NCBI GenBank assembly: GCA_902601455.1
Contig: CACKNC010000004.1
Location: 21,184-85,183, forward strand
DNA: 64,000 nucleotides
DNA from: an uncultured Alphaproteobacteria bacterium
GTDB taxonomy: Bacteria; Pseudomonadota; Alphaproteobacteria; HIMB59; GCA-002718135
Direction of reading: 5' to 3'
Shown here: in pieces, positions 39,595 through 49,457 of the stretch
How positions within the stretch are numbered: the stretch's first letter is position 1
How the letters are laid out: every line of letters begins with the position of its first letter
Position numbers and translations under genes: made by a program
Notes under the pieces: generated by a model
Database searches by the model: none
The model's input: only the letters and a program-made list of their open reading frames with translations
What the model was told of the DNA's origin: nothing

Positions 39595-40737
39595 ATGAAA
39601 ATTATTAACGACATAATGGCAACTAGGCTGCTATTTTTTATAATGGCCTTTTTTGTTGGATTATGGACTATAAGAATTCCCACAATTAAAGATCAAATTA
39701 ATACTGATTATTTTGGAATTGGTTTGGTAATGGCAACATTCGCTATTGGCTCAATTATCGCCATGGTTTTTGCTAATAATGTAATAAAAATGAGCTCAGC
39801 TCGCACAGTTCTTTTGTATACAGGTATTTTACAAGCTGTTTTATGGTTTCCTGCAGCATTTATAACTTCTCTTTCAGCATTTATGTTTCTGTCTTTTATT
39901 TTTGGTCTTTGTTATGGAAGTTTCGAGATTGGTTGTAATCTTTATGCATCAAATCTGGAAAAAAGAGAAAAAAAATCAATGATGTCAGGCTTCCATGCTT
40001 TTTGGAGTTTAGGAGTTTTATTTGGATCATTGTCTACTGGCTTTTTTTTACAAAAAGATATTACCTTTTTAAATAATATTATTATTTTTGTAGTCATCTT
40101 ATTACCATTAAATATCTTTATGGTACTAAAACTAGAGGGTGATAAAATCCAAAATGAAAATACCAAAACTAATATTTTTTTCATATGGCCTTTTATTATT
40201 TTTATATTAGCTCTAATAGCAATGGTTAATGCATTAACAGAAGGAAGTGTAGATGCCTGGGGCGCTCTTTATATGAGAGATTTTATCCAAGTCGATGGTT
40301 TTTTAATTGGTTTAGCATCATATAGTTTTAATATTTTCATGGTAATTGGAAGACTTAGTGGTGATTGGATACGCGATAGAATTGGTGTTTATAATTTTTT
40401 AACTATACTTTTTATAACTTCAATTATTAGTCTATTTATATTATATTCATTTGATAGCGTTCTAGTAGCTTTATGTGGTTTTGCATTATTGGGAATTGGA
40501 ACTTCAGCAATAATTCCTATCGCTTATAGCTTAGCTGGTAAGGCAGAAGGCATAGATAGTGGAGCCGCAATAGCTATTGTCTCTATTGCGGTTTATGGGA
40601 CGTTTATGGGAGCTCCAGCTACATTAGGCATAATAGCGAATAACTATGGTGTAAATGCTATATTTTTTCCTATCCTGATTATTTTCTTATTTATTTTACC
40701 TATAATAATTTCATCAAAAAGACTTTTTACAAAATAA
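39595..40737 (+). CDS. MFS transporter
   Basis: The 380-residue protein has about twelve membrane helices and MFS features: the loop 2-3 region is weak, but FHAFWSLGVLFGSLSTGF in the first half and the GRLSGDWIRDRIGVYN loop in the second half are clear. Resembles YbjJ/fucose-permease-like carriers. Substrate cannot be inferred. No regulator or pathway genes adjoin. Convergent with ygfZ and overlapping it by 11 bases. Confidence 0.85.
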   Translation: MKIINDIMATRLLFFIMAFFVGLWTIRIPTIKDQINTDYFGIGLVMATFAIGSIIAMVFANNVIKMSSARTVLLYTGILQAVLWFPAAFITSLSAFMFLSFIFGLCYGSFEIGCNLYASNLEKREKKSMMSGFHAFWSLGVLFGSLSTGFFLQKDITFLNNIIIFVVILLPLNIFMVLKLEGDKIQNENTKTNIFFIWPFIIFILALIAMVNALTEGSVDAWGALYMRDFIQVDGFLIGLASYSFNIFMVIGRLSGDWIRDRIGVYNFLTILFITSIISLFILYSFDSVLVALCGFALLGIGTSAIIPIAYSLAGKAEGIDSGAAIAIVSIAVYGTFMGAPATLGIIANNYGVNAIFFPILIIFLFILPIIISSKRLFTK

Positions 40738-41560
40738 ATTCTAAAACTAGACCTTCATTTGTTTTAATTTGTTTTTTTGTAATTATTTTTTTATCAGCTA
40801 ATTCTATTTTTAACATAGCGAGCACAAAGTTATTTTTAATACTAATGATTTTACCAAATTCACTTTCATTATCTTTTATGAGTTGACCAATTATTGGTGA
40901 ACCATCTTTAATTTCTAAAGAGTAAATTTTCTTTTTTAATAAAGCTCTATATTTCATTCTTGCTGTAATTTCTTGACCAACATAACAACCTTTGTTCCAA
41001 GAAATTGAATTAAGATTTTCAAAATTATTTTCTAATAATAAGGATTTATTTTCCTCTAAATCATAATGTGAGAGAGGAACTAGGTTTTGAATTAATATCT
41101 CATGATATTTTTCTTCACTAATATTATTAAACTCACCTAATATTTCAGGATCCTTTTTTGTATGAATTAATTTTACACCAATATTTGCATTCCTTGGGTC
41201 AATATTAAAAATTAAAGTATTTTGATCTTTTTGTAGATCTCCAAACACAGAGTATGAATGTAGATTATATACTTCTTTTATATGTACTTTTGACCTAAGC
41301 TTATAGAGGTTTAATTTTTTTAATAATTTTTCATAAAAAAATGAGTGAGTTTCTAGTAAATACTTTTCATCTTTCTTAAAAATAAAGAAATCTGACAGAA
41401 ATTTTCCCTGAGGGGTTAACAAGCATGAATAAAGAAAATTATCTTTAGAGCACTGATTAATATCATTTGTAATTAAGTTTTGAAGAAATTCATTACTATT
41501 CTCACCTTCAATTGACAGAAATCGTGAATTACTGTTTTTATAAAAGTATGGCACAGTCAT
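40727..41560 (-). CDS. ygfZ: YgfZ/GcvT-type folate-binding Fe-S protein
   Basis: Tetrahydrofolate-binding protein that supports assembly or repair of certain Fe-S enzymes (including MiaB-type). The 277 residues carry the family hallmark KGCYVGQEITARMKYR at about 195-210, with the functional Cys, and the N-terminal GcvT-like fold (FLQNLITNDINQ). In alphaproteobacteria it is often next to dihydroorotase, as here with one gene between. Divergent from the glycosyltransferase gene across 45 bases. Confidence 0.9.
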   Translation of the reverse strand: MTVPYFYKNSNSRFLSIEGENSNEFLQNLITNDINQCSKDNFLYSCLLTPQGKFLSDFFIFKKDEKYLLETHSFFYEKLLKKLNLYKLRSKVHIKEVYNLHSYSVFGDLQKDQNTLIFNIDPRNANIGVKLIHTKKDPEILGEFNNISEEKYHEILIQNLVPLSHYDLEENKSLLLENNFENLNSISWNKGCYVGQEITARMKYRALLKKKIYSLEIKDGSPIIGQLIKDNESEFGKIISIKNNFVLAMLKIELADKKIITKKQIKTNEGLVLEFIL

Positions 41561-41605
41561 ATTATAAGATATATATGCTAATAAGAAAATTGTAATGAAA
41601 TTCCT

Positions 41606-42535
41606 GTGAAAATTTTATTTATTTGCTCAAACCTAATTGGTGATACAATCCTTTCTTCGGGAGTAATCAATCATTTTATTCATCAAAATCAAGAGGCAGA
41701 ACTAACATTTGTTGTAGGCCCAACAGCAGCTCCTCTATTGAAAAACTATAAGAATATAGAAAATATAATTATTTTTAAAAAAAGGAAATTAAACCTTCAT
41801 TGGTTAGATATATTCAAAAAAACTTATAGAATTAAATGGGATATAATTGTTGATTTTAGATCCTCTGTATTGTCGCTTTTACTTAAAAATAACAAAAAAT
41901 ATATTTTTAAAAAACTTCATAATGTTCATCATATAGAGCAATTAAATTCATCTTTTGGTTTTGAATGTTCAAACTTAATTATACCTACTAGTGATGATGA
42001 AGCAAATAAAGTAAACAATCATTTAGATAGTTCATTTAAACATGTTGTTATTTTCCCTGGTGGTAATTGGATTCCAAAATTATGGTCCGCAGAAAACTTT
42101 AATGAAACTATGAAGCTCTTAATTGATAAATATGATAAAATTAAATTTATACTGGTAGGTTCTCTAAATGAGAAAAATAAATTTTATAATCTATTAATTA
42201 AAGGTATTAATGAAGACTTGGTAATTGATTTATTTGGATATAATTTAACTTTAACATCTGCCTATATGAAAAAAAGCGACATTTTTATTGGCAATGACTC
42301 AGGACTTATGCATTTAGCTGTAGCAAGCAGACTTAGAGTTATATCATTATTTGGACCAACAAATGATACAGTGTATGGTCCTATTGGTGATAAGAATATT
42401 GTAATAAGAACTAAAGAAAATTATGATTATTTTAAGTCTATAAAAATTGATGAAAATAAATCATATATGATTTCGATTAAGCCAGAGATTGTATTCAAGA
42501 AATGTGAAAAAATTATAAATGACAACTTCAATTAA
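41606..42535 (+). CDS. glycosyltransferase family 9 (heptosyltransferase-like)
   Basis: LPS-core type glycosyltransferase. The start is a GTG at 41606 (an ATG at 41594 runs straight into a stop), giving 309 residues that begin with MKILFICSNLIGDTILSSGV, the GT9 N-terminal motif. The C-terminal nucleotide-sugar site FIGNDSGLMHLAVASRLRV and SLFGPTNDTVYGP are present. It resembles WaaF/WaaC/RfaQ proteins; the exact sugar is not deducible. Its end overlaps the pyrC start by 17 bases. Confidence 0.87.
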   Translation: MKILFICSNLIGDTILSSGVINHFIHQNQEAELTFVVGPTAAPLLKNYKNIENIIIFKKRKLNLHWLDIFKKTYRIKWDIIVDFRSSVLSLLLKNNKKYIFKKLHNVHHIEQLNSSFGFECSNLIIPTSDDEANKVNNHLDSSFKHVVIFPGGNWIPKLWSAENFNETMKLLIDKYDKIKFILVGSLNEKNKFYNLLIKGINEDLVIDLFGYNLTLTSAYMKKSDIFIGNDSGLMHLAVASRLRVISLFGPTNDTVYGPIGDKNIVIRTKENYDYFKSIKIDENKSYMISIKPEIVFKKCEKIINDNFN

Positions 42536-43553
42536 CATTATACAACCTGATGACTGGCATGTTCATTTTAGAGAGGATGAAATGCTCAAGGTGGTTACAA
42601 AATACTCTGCTCGAGTAAATAGAAGGTGTATAGCAATGCCAAATACTTCAACGCCAATTACTTCATCCAATCAAGCTATTAATTATAAAAAATTAATTGA
42701 AAGCAACTCTCACAGTTTAAACTTTGAGGCTTTAATCCCATGTTATTTAACAGATAATCTTAACATTGATGATTTTATTTATGCATTACAAAACAAAATT
42801 TTTATTGGAGGAAAGTTATATCCTACTAATGCAACAACAAATTCTCAATATGGAGTAAATGATATTAAAAAAATATATAATATTTTTGAAATTATGGAAA
42901 AAGAAAATAGTGTTTTACTTATACATGGTGAATTAAACAGAGATGATGTAGATATTTTTGATAGAGAAAAATATTTTATTGATGAAGAGCTATATCAAAT
43001 CAGAAATACTTTTAAAAACTTGAGGATTGTCCTAGAACATGTTTCTAGTGATTATGGTGTAGATTTTGTAAATTCTAATCAAAACATAGCTGGAACTATT
43101 ACACCCCATCACATGCTTCTAACTAAAAATGATGTTTTTAAAAATGAAGAAATTAATCCCCATCATTACTGTATGCCTGTAGTTAAAAATGAAAAAGACC
43201 TTTTATCCTTAAGAAAAGCTGCCTGCTTTGATAATAAGAATTTTTTTTTGGGAACTGATTCTGCTCCTCATCATACAAGTGATAAAGTGCAATATAAATC
43301 ACTTAAACCCGGTATATTTTCTTCTCCTTGTTCTATTGAATTATATGCTACTATTTTTGAGGAAGAAAATGCATTGGAAAATTTAGAACGATTTTCCTCT
43401 ATAAATGGTCCTAAATTTTATGGTTTAGAAATTAATGAAGAATATCTTCATTTATCTAGAAAAAACTTCGATCTTCCAGACTATACTGAGGAAGGAAATG
43501 TAAGAGTAAAGAATTTTTTTTCAGACAAAAAAATTAATTGGAATGTTTCATAA
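42519..43553 (+). CDS. pyrC: dihydroorotase (class II, homodimeric)
   Basis: Zn enzyme closing carbamoyl-aspartate to dihydroorotate in pyrimidine synthesis. The 344 residues are the PyrC type: metal-binding DDWHVHFRE near residue 11, the carbamylated-Lys segment GGKLYPTNATTNSQYG (about 99-114), His ligands in VLEHVSS and TITPHHMLL, HHYCMPVVK, and the catalytic Asp in GTDSAPHH. Length is normal. Confidence 0.96.
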   Translation: MTTSINIIQPDDWHVHFREDEMLKVVTKYSARVNRRCIAMPNTSTPITSSNQAINYKKLIESNSHSLNFEALIPCYLTDNLNIDDFIYALQNKIFIGGKLYPTNATTNSQYGVNDIKKIYNIFEIMEKENSVLLIHGELNRDDVDIFDREKYFIDEELYQIRNTFKNLRIVLEHVSSDYGVDFVNSNQNIAGTITPHHMLLTKNDVFKNEEINPHHYCMPVVKNEKDLLSLRKAACFDNKNFFLGTDSAPHHTSDKVQYKSLKPGIFSSPCSIELYATIFEEENALENLERFSSINGPKFYGLEINEEYLHLSRKNFDLPDYTEEGNVRVKNFFSDKKINWNVS

Positions 43554-43572
43554 ATAAAAGTATATGTAATTT

Positions 43573-43926
43573 ATGAGTATTGGTACAAAATTATATACAT
43601 GGCTTTATGGTAAATACGTTGGCAATGATCATATTGGTAATAAATATTATACAGATAGTGGAGACTCAAAAAATTTAAACTCAAAAAGATGGGTAATTTT
43701 TAATGGTGAAATTGAAGCTTCTAAAATACCACCTCATTGGCATGCATGGCTTCATAAATCTATTGATGAACCGCCAACTAATTATTCACATAAATACTCA
43801 TGGCAGAAAGATCATAAACAAAACATGACTGGAACTAAGGAAGCTCATTTTCCTCCGTCCAACCCTTTGTCTAAAGATTATAAACCAGATCAGGTTAAGG
43901 CCGATTATGAATCTTGGTCCCCTTAA
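43573..43926 (+). CDS. NDUFA12-family complex I accessory protein
   Basis: Bacterial homologue of the mitochondrial NADH:ubiquinone oxidoreductase 17.2 kDa subunit (NDUFA12/B17.2), found in alphaproteobacterial complex I. The 117 residues show GTKLYTWLYGKYVGNDHIGN, RWVIFNGEIEASKIPPHWHAWLH (split) and the Pro-rich tail HFPPSNPLSKDYKPD. It places the organism in the alphaproteobacteria. Overlaps the DUF2155 gene by 20 bases. Confidence 0.93.
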   Translation: MSIGTKLYTWLYGKYVGNDHIGNKYYTDSGDSKNLNSKRWVIFNGEIEASKIPPHWHAWLHKSIDEPPTNYSHKYSWQKDHKQNMTGTKEAHFPPSNPLSKDYKPDQVKADYESWSP

Positions 43927-44284
43927 ATACTTTTTTTTAATACTATTTTATTCTTTCCATGTTTTTTCTGAACCTTTACAATTGAAATATGCAAATTTTA
44001 AATTATTAGATAAAATCTCAAATAAGTTAACTGAAAAAACTATTAAAGTGAATGAGTCTGACTATATTGAAACACTCAATATTCGAGTTTATTCTTGCTT
44101 TACTGAGCCTCCAAATAAGATTCCTGAAGATTATGTCTTGGTTGATATAAAGGATAATTTCGAAAACGAAGAAAAGTCAATTTACAAGGGATGGATGATA
44201 TCTTCATCACCAGATGTCACACCTCTTGAACATCCAATTTATGATTTATGGTTACTGGGCTGTAGTAATGATAAAACCTCTTGA
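43907..44284 (+). CDS. DUF2155 secreted protein
   Basis: A 125-residue protein with a probable signal peptide (about 1-21, YFFLILFYSFHVFS) and the DUF2155 pattern: KLLDKISNKLTEKTIKV, LNIRVYSCFTEPPNK, and the C-terminal GWMISSSPDVTPLEHPIYDLWLLGC. Two cysteines may pair in the periplasm. Function unknown; the family is alphaproteobacterial and commonly found next to NDUFA12 and aat, as here. Its 3' end overlaps convergent aat by 46 bases. Confidence 0.87.
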   Translation: MNLGPLKYFFLILFYSFHVFSEPLQLKYANFKLLDKISNKLTEKTIKVNESDYIETLNIRVYSCFTEPPNKIPEDYVLVDIKDNFENEEKSIYKGWMISSSPDVTPLEHPIYDLWLLGCSNDKTS

Positions 44285-44892
44285 AAATTTTGTACGAAAA
44301 TAAAATTTCTATCATAATTTAAGCTTTTTTCTAATTTTTTTAAATAATCATTATTTTTTATTTCAAAGCCTCCAAATTGAACTAAGTGTTCATTATAAAA
44401 TTGAGAGTCGAGAATATAAAATAAGTTTTTTTTAAGAATTGCAATTAAATATAACAAGCAAAATTTACTTGTATTTGTTACATCACTAAACATGCTTTCT
44501 CCAAAAAAACATCCCCCAATATGCACTCCATATAATCCACCAATTAATTTATTTTGATCATAACATTCAACACTATGAGCTAATTTTTCCTTATGTAAAT
44601 TTATGTATGTATCTATAATTGTTTTATTAATCCAAGTTCCATTATCTTTTCTTTTAGATAACTGACATTTTAATATAACAGTTTCAAAATCTTCATTAAT
44701 TTTAAAATCAAAATTATTTTTTTTAAATAATTTAAATAATTTTTTTGGAATATGAAAATTTTTAATTGGTATTAAAAACCGATTTTTAGGTTGATATAAA
44801 TTTATTAGTTCGCTTGAATAACTATCGGCCATTGGGAAAAAGCCTTTTGCATAAAAATCTAATATATTCTTAGTAGGAATTATTTTATTCAA
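44239..44892 (-). CDS. aat: leucyl/phenylalanyl-tRNA-protein transferase
   Basis: Adds Leu or Phe to N-terminal Lys/Arg of proteins, marking them for ClpAP via the N-end rule. The 217 residues include ILDFYAKGFFPMAD (family GYRQGIFPM region), TWINKTIIDTYINLHKEKLAHSVE, and GGLYGVHIGGCFFGESMFS with the conserved GES; the end LDSQFYNEHLVQFGGFEI is typical. The start overlaps accC's stop (TGA/ATG), so it ends the rne-to-aat minus-strand run. Confidence 0.93.
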   Translation of the reverse strand: MNKIIPTKNILDFYAKGFFPMADSYSSELINLYQPKNRFLIPIKNFHIPKKLFKLFKKNNFDFKINEDFETVILKCQLSKRKDNGTWINKTIIDTYINLHKEKLAHSVECYDQNKLIGGLYGVHIGGCFFGESMFSDVTNTSKFCLLYLIAILKKNLFYILDSQFYNEHLVQFGGFEIKNNDYLKKLEKSLNYDRNFIFVQNFQEVLSLLQPSNHKS

Positions 44893-46217
44893 TTGAAAGT
44901 AGACATAAAGTTTATATCATATTTCCCAGATTGAAATTCTTCAGTCATTATAATCTTTTGATGCATTTGAATATTAGTATTAATACCCATAATAACATAT
45001 TCTTCTAAAGCTCTTTTCATTCTTTTTATACATTCAGATCTATTATCAGCATAGGTTATTAATTTACCAATCATGCTGTCGTAGTGTGGAGGCACAATAT
45101 AACCTTGATAAACCGCTGAGTCGACCCTTACACCCAGTCCACCTGGTTGGTGGTACTGAGTTATTTTTCCAGGAGAGGGTATAAAGGTTTCAGAATGCTC
45201 TGCATTTATTCTGCATTCAATTGAGTGACCTTTAAGTGTAATATTATTTTGAGATATTGATAGTTTTTCGCCTGCTGCTGCTAATATTTGTTGTTTTACA
45301 AGATCTATTCCAGTGACCATTTCAGTAACTGGATGCTCTACTTGTAGCCGTGTATTCATCTCCATAAAATAAAATTTATTATTTTCATATAAAAATTCTA
45401 GCGTTCCAACACCTTCATAACCAAGAGATGATACTGCTTTTTTACAAAGATCACTTATTTCTTTCCTTTTTTCATTTGTTAAGATTTCACTTGGACTTTC
45501 TTCTATAAGTTTTTGATGTTTTCTTTGAATGGAGCAATCGCGTTCACCTAAAGTAATAACATTGCCATAACCATCTGCAAGTATTTGAATCTCAATATGT
45601 TTTGGAGTTGTTAAGAATTTTTCTAAATAGACTTTGTCGTCATTAAAGGATTTTTTTGCTTCAGTTTTTGCAGAATTGATAGCATTTTCAATATCTTCAT
45701 GATTTAAAACAACCCTCATACCTTTCCCTCCACCTCCACTAGCTGCTTTTACTATAATTGGAAGTTCAACATTTTTAATAAATTTTTCAATTTCTGATTT
45801 ATTAGAAACCTCGTTTAATCCTGGGACAGTAGGGACTCCATTATCGTCCATTATTTTTTTAGCATCAATTTTGTTTCCCATAATTTTAATATGTTTAGAA
45901 TGCGGTCCAATAAATTTAATATTATGCTCTTCAATAATCTCAGCAAATCTCTGATTTTCACTTAAAAAACCATATCCAGGATGAATACCGTCAACATTAG
46001 TTAATGTTGCCGCCGTTATTATAGCAGGTATGTTTAAATAACTTGATTGTGCAGAAGCTGGTCCTACGCAAATACTTTCATCAGCCATTCTAACATGCAT
46101 AGCACTTTCATCTGCTTCAGAATGTATAGCAACTGTTTTGATTCCTAATTCCTGACAAGCTCTTAAAACTCTTAATGCAATTTCACCTCTATTGGCGATT
46201 AAAATTTTTTTGAACAT
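44889..46217 (-). CDS. accC: biotin carboxylase subunit of acetyl-CoA carboxylase
   Basis: ATP-dependent carboxylation of biotin on AccB, first half-reaction of malonyl-CoA synthesis. The 442-residue protein shows the N-terminal KILIANRGEIALRVLRAC, HPGYGFLSEN, the ATP-grasp loop KAASGGGGKGMRVV, GERDCSIQRKHQKLIEE and EMNTRLQVEHPVTE. Length fits bacterial AccC (449). Overlaps accB by one base (TAATG) and aat by four. Confidence 0.97.
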   Translation of the reverse strand: MFKKILIANRGEIALRVLRACQELGIKTVAIHSEADESAMHVRMADESICVGPASAQSSYLNIPAIITAATLTNVDGIHPGYGFLSENQRFAEIIEEHNIKFIGPHSKHIKIMGNKIDAKKIMDDNGVPTVPGLNEVSNKSEIEKFIKNVELPIIVKAASGGGGKGMRVVLNHEDIENAINSAKTEAKKSFNDDKVYLEKFLTTPKHIEIQILADGYGNVITLGERDCSIQRKHQKLIEESPSEILTNEKRKEISDLCKKAVSSLGYEGVGTLEFLYENNKFYFMEMNTRLQVEHPVTEMVTGIDLVKQQILAAAGEKLSISQNNITLKGHSIECRINAEHSETFIPSPGKITQYHQPGGLGVRVDSAVYQGYIVPPHYDSMIGKLITYADNRSECIKRMKRALEEYVIMGINTNIQMHQKIIMTEEFQSGKYDINFMSTFN

Positions 46218-46666
46218 TATTCAAAAATTATTAAATGATCTCCAAATTCTACAGGCTGACTGTTTAGGGCAACTATTTTTTTAATTACACCTGATTTAGG
46301 AGCTTTGATTTCATTAAAGGTTTTCATAGCCTCTATTAATAGGAGCGTATCCCCAGCTTTAACATGTTGACCCACTTTTACATATGCAGGTGAATTAGGA
46401 TCAGCTGAAAGGTAAGCTACTCCAACCATAGGTGATTTTACTATATTTTCTTCTTTTAGGTCCTCTGACACTATTTTTTCTTCAGTGGTTTTAATTTTAC
46501 TATTATTAATTACCTCAGGGTAAGAATTTGAGGTATTTGAGGTTTGGGAAGATAATTCAATTTCATAATCACCTTTTTTTATTTTAATTTTTACTACATT
46601 ATTTAACTTGGTTTCCTTGGTTATAAGTTTAATATTTTCTATATCTGTTTTATCTATTTTACTCAT
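46217..46666 (-). CDS. accB: biotin carboxyl carrier protein
   Basis: Carries the biotin that shuttles CO2 between AccC and AccA/D. The 149 residues consist of a flexible N-terminal part with many Lys/Ser/Thr, a Ser/Asn-rich linker, and a C-terminal biotinyl domain with IEAMKTFNEIKAPKSG, the Lys of EAMK being the biotinylation site. Typical length (about 150-160). Operon with accC, three bases after aroQ. Confidence 0.96.
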   Translation of the reverse strand: MSKIDKTDIENIKLITKETKLNNVVKIKIKKGDYEIELSSQTSNTSNSYPEVINNSKIKTTEEKIVSEDLKEENIVKSPMVGVAYLSADPNSPAYVKVGQHVKAGDTLLLIEAMKTFNEIKAPKSGVIKKIVALNSQPVEFGDHLIIFE

Positions 46667-46669
46667 TAT

Positions 46670-47107
46670 TTAACTATAAATTATATTTTTGATTGCATCA
46701 ATTGCTAGAACGTATCCATTTTCACCAAAACCACATATTACACCATTAACCGCTTCTGATGTTATACTTTTTCGTCTATAATCCTCTCTAGAGTATATAT
46801 TTGATATATGTATTTCTATTTTAGGCTTTGAAGTAGCCCTAAGAGCATCAAGTATTGCTATTGATGTATGAGTAAATGCAGCTGGATTAATTATAATTCC
46901 GTCAAAGTCTTTATCTGCAGAATGAATTTTTTCAATTATCTCACCTTCATGATTACTTTGAAAAAACATACATTCAATTTCAATTTTTTTGCAATGTTGA
47001 TCACATAAAGACTCAATCTTTTTCAAAGTTGTGTCACCATAGAAATTTTTTTCTCTACTTCCAAGCAGGTTTAGATTAGGTCCATTAATAATTAAGATCT
47101 TTTTCAT
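46670..47107 (-). CDS. aroQ: type II 3-dehydroquinate dehydratase
   Basis: Third step of the shikimate pathway. The 145-residue product has NGPNLNLLGSREKNFYG at residues 8-24 (catalytic Arg and Tyr), QSNHEGEIIEKIH, NPAAFTHTSIAILDAL and HISNIYSREDYRRKS. Length and motifs identify the dodecameric type II enzyme. The aroQ-accB-accC order is common in proteobacteria. Confidence 0.96.
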   Translation of the reverse strand: MKKILIINGPNLNLLGSREKNFYGDTTLKKIESLCDQHCKKIEIECMFFQSNHEGEIIEKIHSADKDFDGIIINPAAFTHTSIAILDALRATSKPKIEIHISNIYSREDYRRKSITSEAVNGVICGFGENGYVLAIDAIKNIIYS

Positions 47108-47116
47108 TTCTACCTT

Positions 47117-48175
47117 TTATTTAAAATGCTTACCTAAAGCAAGATTTTGGTTTTGATAATTAGAATTGATAGTAGAGCCATATACTACAGATGTTTTTTT
47201 GTTCAGTTTTTCATATTTTATACGCGCAATTGTCTGCCCATCCTCGATAATAAAAGGCAATTCATTAGTTTTAACCTCCAAAACAGCATAAGAGCCAGAA
47301 GGGTCACCAAAACCTGGATCAAAAAACCCAGCGTAATGTACTCTAAAATCTCCAATACCAGTATCATAAGGTACCATTTCTCCAGCAAGATTGTTTGGAA
47401 TTCTGATTTTTTCTTTTGATTTTAAAATATAAAATTTATTTTTTTCAATAACTAAACTCTTATTAGTAGGTTTAAGGGCTTTCCAAAATTTTGATTTTTT
47501 ATAGTAACTTGTTTTATTAAAGTAAATTAATTCATTTGTTATTTTTGACTCATACGCACATACTTTTTTATCATCCGACAGATCTACAGATAGTCTTATT
47601 CCATTTTTAATTAAATTATCTTTGTTTGAAAATATTAAAGCATGTTTTTTATTAATCAATTTTAGTGAATTATCATTTAAGTAAACATTATTATTATTTA
47701 TCAAACGCATTTGATTAAGCTTATCACCTTTGTTAAATATAATATCAAATGATCGAGATGTTATCTCTAAAAACATTTCTCCATTATAGTTTTTTGGTAT
47801 TTTTTCATATTCATCACATTTATCTAATATTGTACGACAAAAAATATTAAGCCTACCTGTACTACTTTTAGGATTACATTTTCCGCCAATATTTTGTTTA
47901 AGATTTAATTTTTCATTTAATTTAACAATGTATATTTTATTTTTTTTAAAAACCTTAGGTTTATTTAAATCGATTTTTTTGTAAAATTTTTTTTTTAATT
48001 TTTCCCTCACCTTATTTTTGGGGCTAAGAAAGCTAGCTTTAATTTCATAACATTCTTCACTAAGTGTTAGATCTATACTAGAGGGTTGGACTTGACTTTT
48101 TTCATCTATTAATCCGGATATATGATCCTTATTTATAAGATTATAATAATCTTCATAAATTAATGCCCCATTCAT
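47117..48175 (-). CDS. dcd: two-domain dCTP deaminase-type protein
   Basis: 2'-Deoxycytidine 5'-triphosphate deaminase, long form. The 352 residues hold two dUTPase/Dcd-fold copies. The first half has VQPSSIDLTLSEECYEI and NYNGEMFLEITSRSFDI; the second has GIRLSVDLS, GEMVPYDTGIGDFRVHYAGF and FGDPSGSYAVLEV. E. coli Dcd has one domain of 193 residues; the duplicated form is known in alphaproteobacteria. Role: dCTP to dUTP for thymidylate supply (compare thyA at 1 bp). A deaminase that also has dUTPase activity is possible. Confidence 0.83.
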   Translation of the reverse strand: MNGALIYEDYYNLINKDHISGLIDEKSQVQPSSIDLTLSEECYEIKASFLSPKNKVREKLKKKFYKKIDLNKPKVFKKNKIYIVKLNEKLNLKQNIGGKCNPKSSTGRLNIFCRTILDKCDEYEKIPKNYNGEMFLEITSRSFDIIFNKGDKLNQMRLINNNNVYLNDNSLKLINKKHALIFSNKDNLIKNGIRLSVDLSDDKKVCAYESKITNELIYFNKTSYYKKSKFWKALKPTNKSLVIEKNKFYILKSKEKIRIPNNLAGEMVPYDTGIGDFRVHYAGFFDPGFGDPSGSYAVLEVKTNELPFIIEDGQTIARIKYEKLNKKTSVVYGSTINSNYQNQNLALGKHFK

Positions 48176-48179
48176 TTTT

Positions 48180-49457
48180 TTAAATATACAGTTTTATAAT
48201 TTTTTTTAAATTATTATCTTGAGTTATTGAATATAATTTAGTTAATTTCAGCTTTAAATCTTTTTTATTGTACAATAGATTTTCAAAAAAAATAACCCAT
48301 TCCTGCTCACCTAAATTTAAAGACATTTTATAAAATTTATTTAACATTACTAAATTGAAAGGATATAAATAAATTAAAATCTGATTATCAAAAAAATTTT
48401 TTTTAATTTGATTTTTATCAGTCTCATTATTGCTTAAGTTAACAAAAATATTATATTTTATATAATAATTATTTGGATATTTTTCTAATATTTTATCATA
48501 GAAGTTTAGAGCTTCATTAGTATAACCGTAAGATAATAAAATGTCTGCTTTAGTTTCTAAAAAATAATAATTACTTTCATATTTAGATATTAAATGGTTT
48601 ATTTTTTTTAAACTTTTTAACAACTTTCCAGATATAGAATCTTGAATAGCCTCATAATAAATTTTTTCATCATAACCTACATTTTGTAATTGATCAAAAG
48701 ATGTATAAGCCATAAATTTTGATTGAATAAAATTAAAATCATTTTGAAGTTGATTATCAAAATAATTTTTTTTCAATTCATCTTTAGAATTAATTATCTC
48801 ATACCTCTCTTTAAAAAGTGGATGTGTAGAAAATTTTTTAAGCTCTTGATCTAATAAATTTGATTGTGTTTTATTCTCTAACAAATTTAAAAATTTTTTG
48901 AGTGAATTTTTTGAAAGGTTTAAATTATTAAGAGTATTTATTGCATAGATATCAGCTTCCTTTTCTTGATCTTGAGAAAAATTTAAAAAAATATTATTTA
49001 CAGCATTTTGATTAAATATAATTGAATTAAGTAACTCAGGATTTTTTATTATCATTGAACCAGCTACTGCTGCGATATTTCCAATGGATTTTATTTCTTT
49101 TAAATTATCAATCTGATTTATTCTTTGTTTTACGTGATATTTTTCTATGTGCCCAATTTCGTGTGCTAAAACTGCTAGAAAAGAAGTATAATCAGGTGAG
49201 TGAATAATTAATCCTGAGGATATAAAAATTGTGTTATTTTCTGTGACATAAGCATTAGGAAAATCATCATTAATAATTCTAAATTTTATTTCTTTTTTAT
49301 ATTTATTAACAGAAAGAATTTTTTTATTTATTTTTTTAATAAATTCTTCTGTTTGATAATCATATATTTGAGATGAAGATAATGATAAAGAATATAAAAC
49401 AATTCCAAATATTAAAATAAAAAAATAATTATTAAGCCCACCAACCAGTTTTTTCAT
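48180..49457 (-). CDS. M48-family metallopeptidase with C-terminal TPR-like region
   Basis: Periplasmic Zn peptidase of the BepA/YfgC or LoiP type, likely for outer-membrane protein quality control. ATG 49457 (425 residues) is chosen since GAGGGTG precedes it; GTG 49466 would add three residues. The N-terminal hydrophobic stretch (about 11-29) is a signal or anchor. The active site is LAHEIGHIEKYH, with the third ligand in QEKEADIYAIN. The second half is helical with repeat-like segments (YGYTNEALNFYDKILEKYP) typical of TPRs. The start codon lies inside the last codons of rne, an overlap of 26 bases. Confidence 0.88.
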   Translation of the reverse strand: MKKLVGGLNNYFFILIFGIVLYSLSLSSSQIYDYQTEEFIKKINKKILSVNKYKKEIKFRIINDDFPNAYVTENNTIFISSGLIIHSPDYTSFLAVLAHEIGHIEKYHVKQRINQIDNLKEIKSIGNIAAVAGSMIIKNPELLNSIIFNQNAVNNIFLNFSQDQEKEADIYAINTLNNLNLSKNSLKKFLNLLENKTQSNLLDQELKKFSTHPLFKERYEIINSKDELKKNYFDNQLQNDFNFIQSKFMAYTSFDQLQNVGYDEKIYYEAIQDSISGKLLKSLKKINHLISKYESNYYFLETKADILLSYGYTNEALNFYDKILEKYPNNYYIKYNIFVNLSNNETDKNQIKKNFFDNQILIYLYPFNLVMLNKFYKMSLNLGEQEWVIFFENLLYNKKDLKLKLTKLYSITQDNNLKKIIKLYI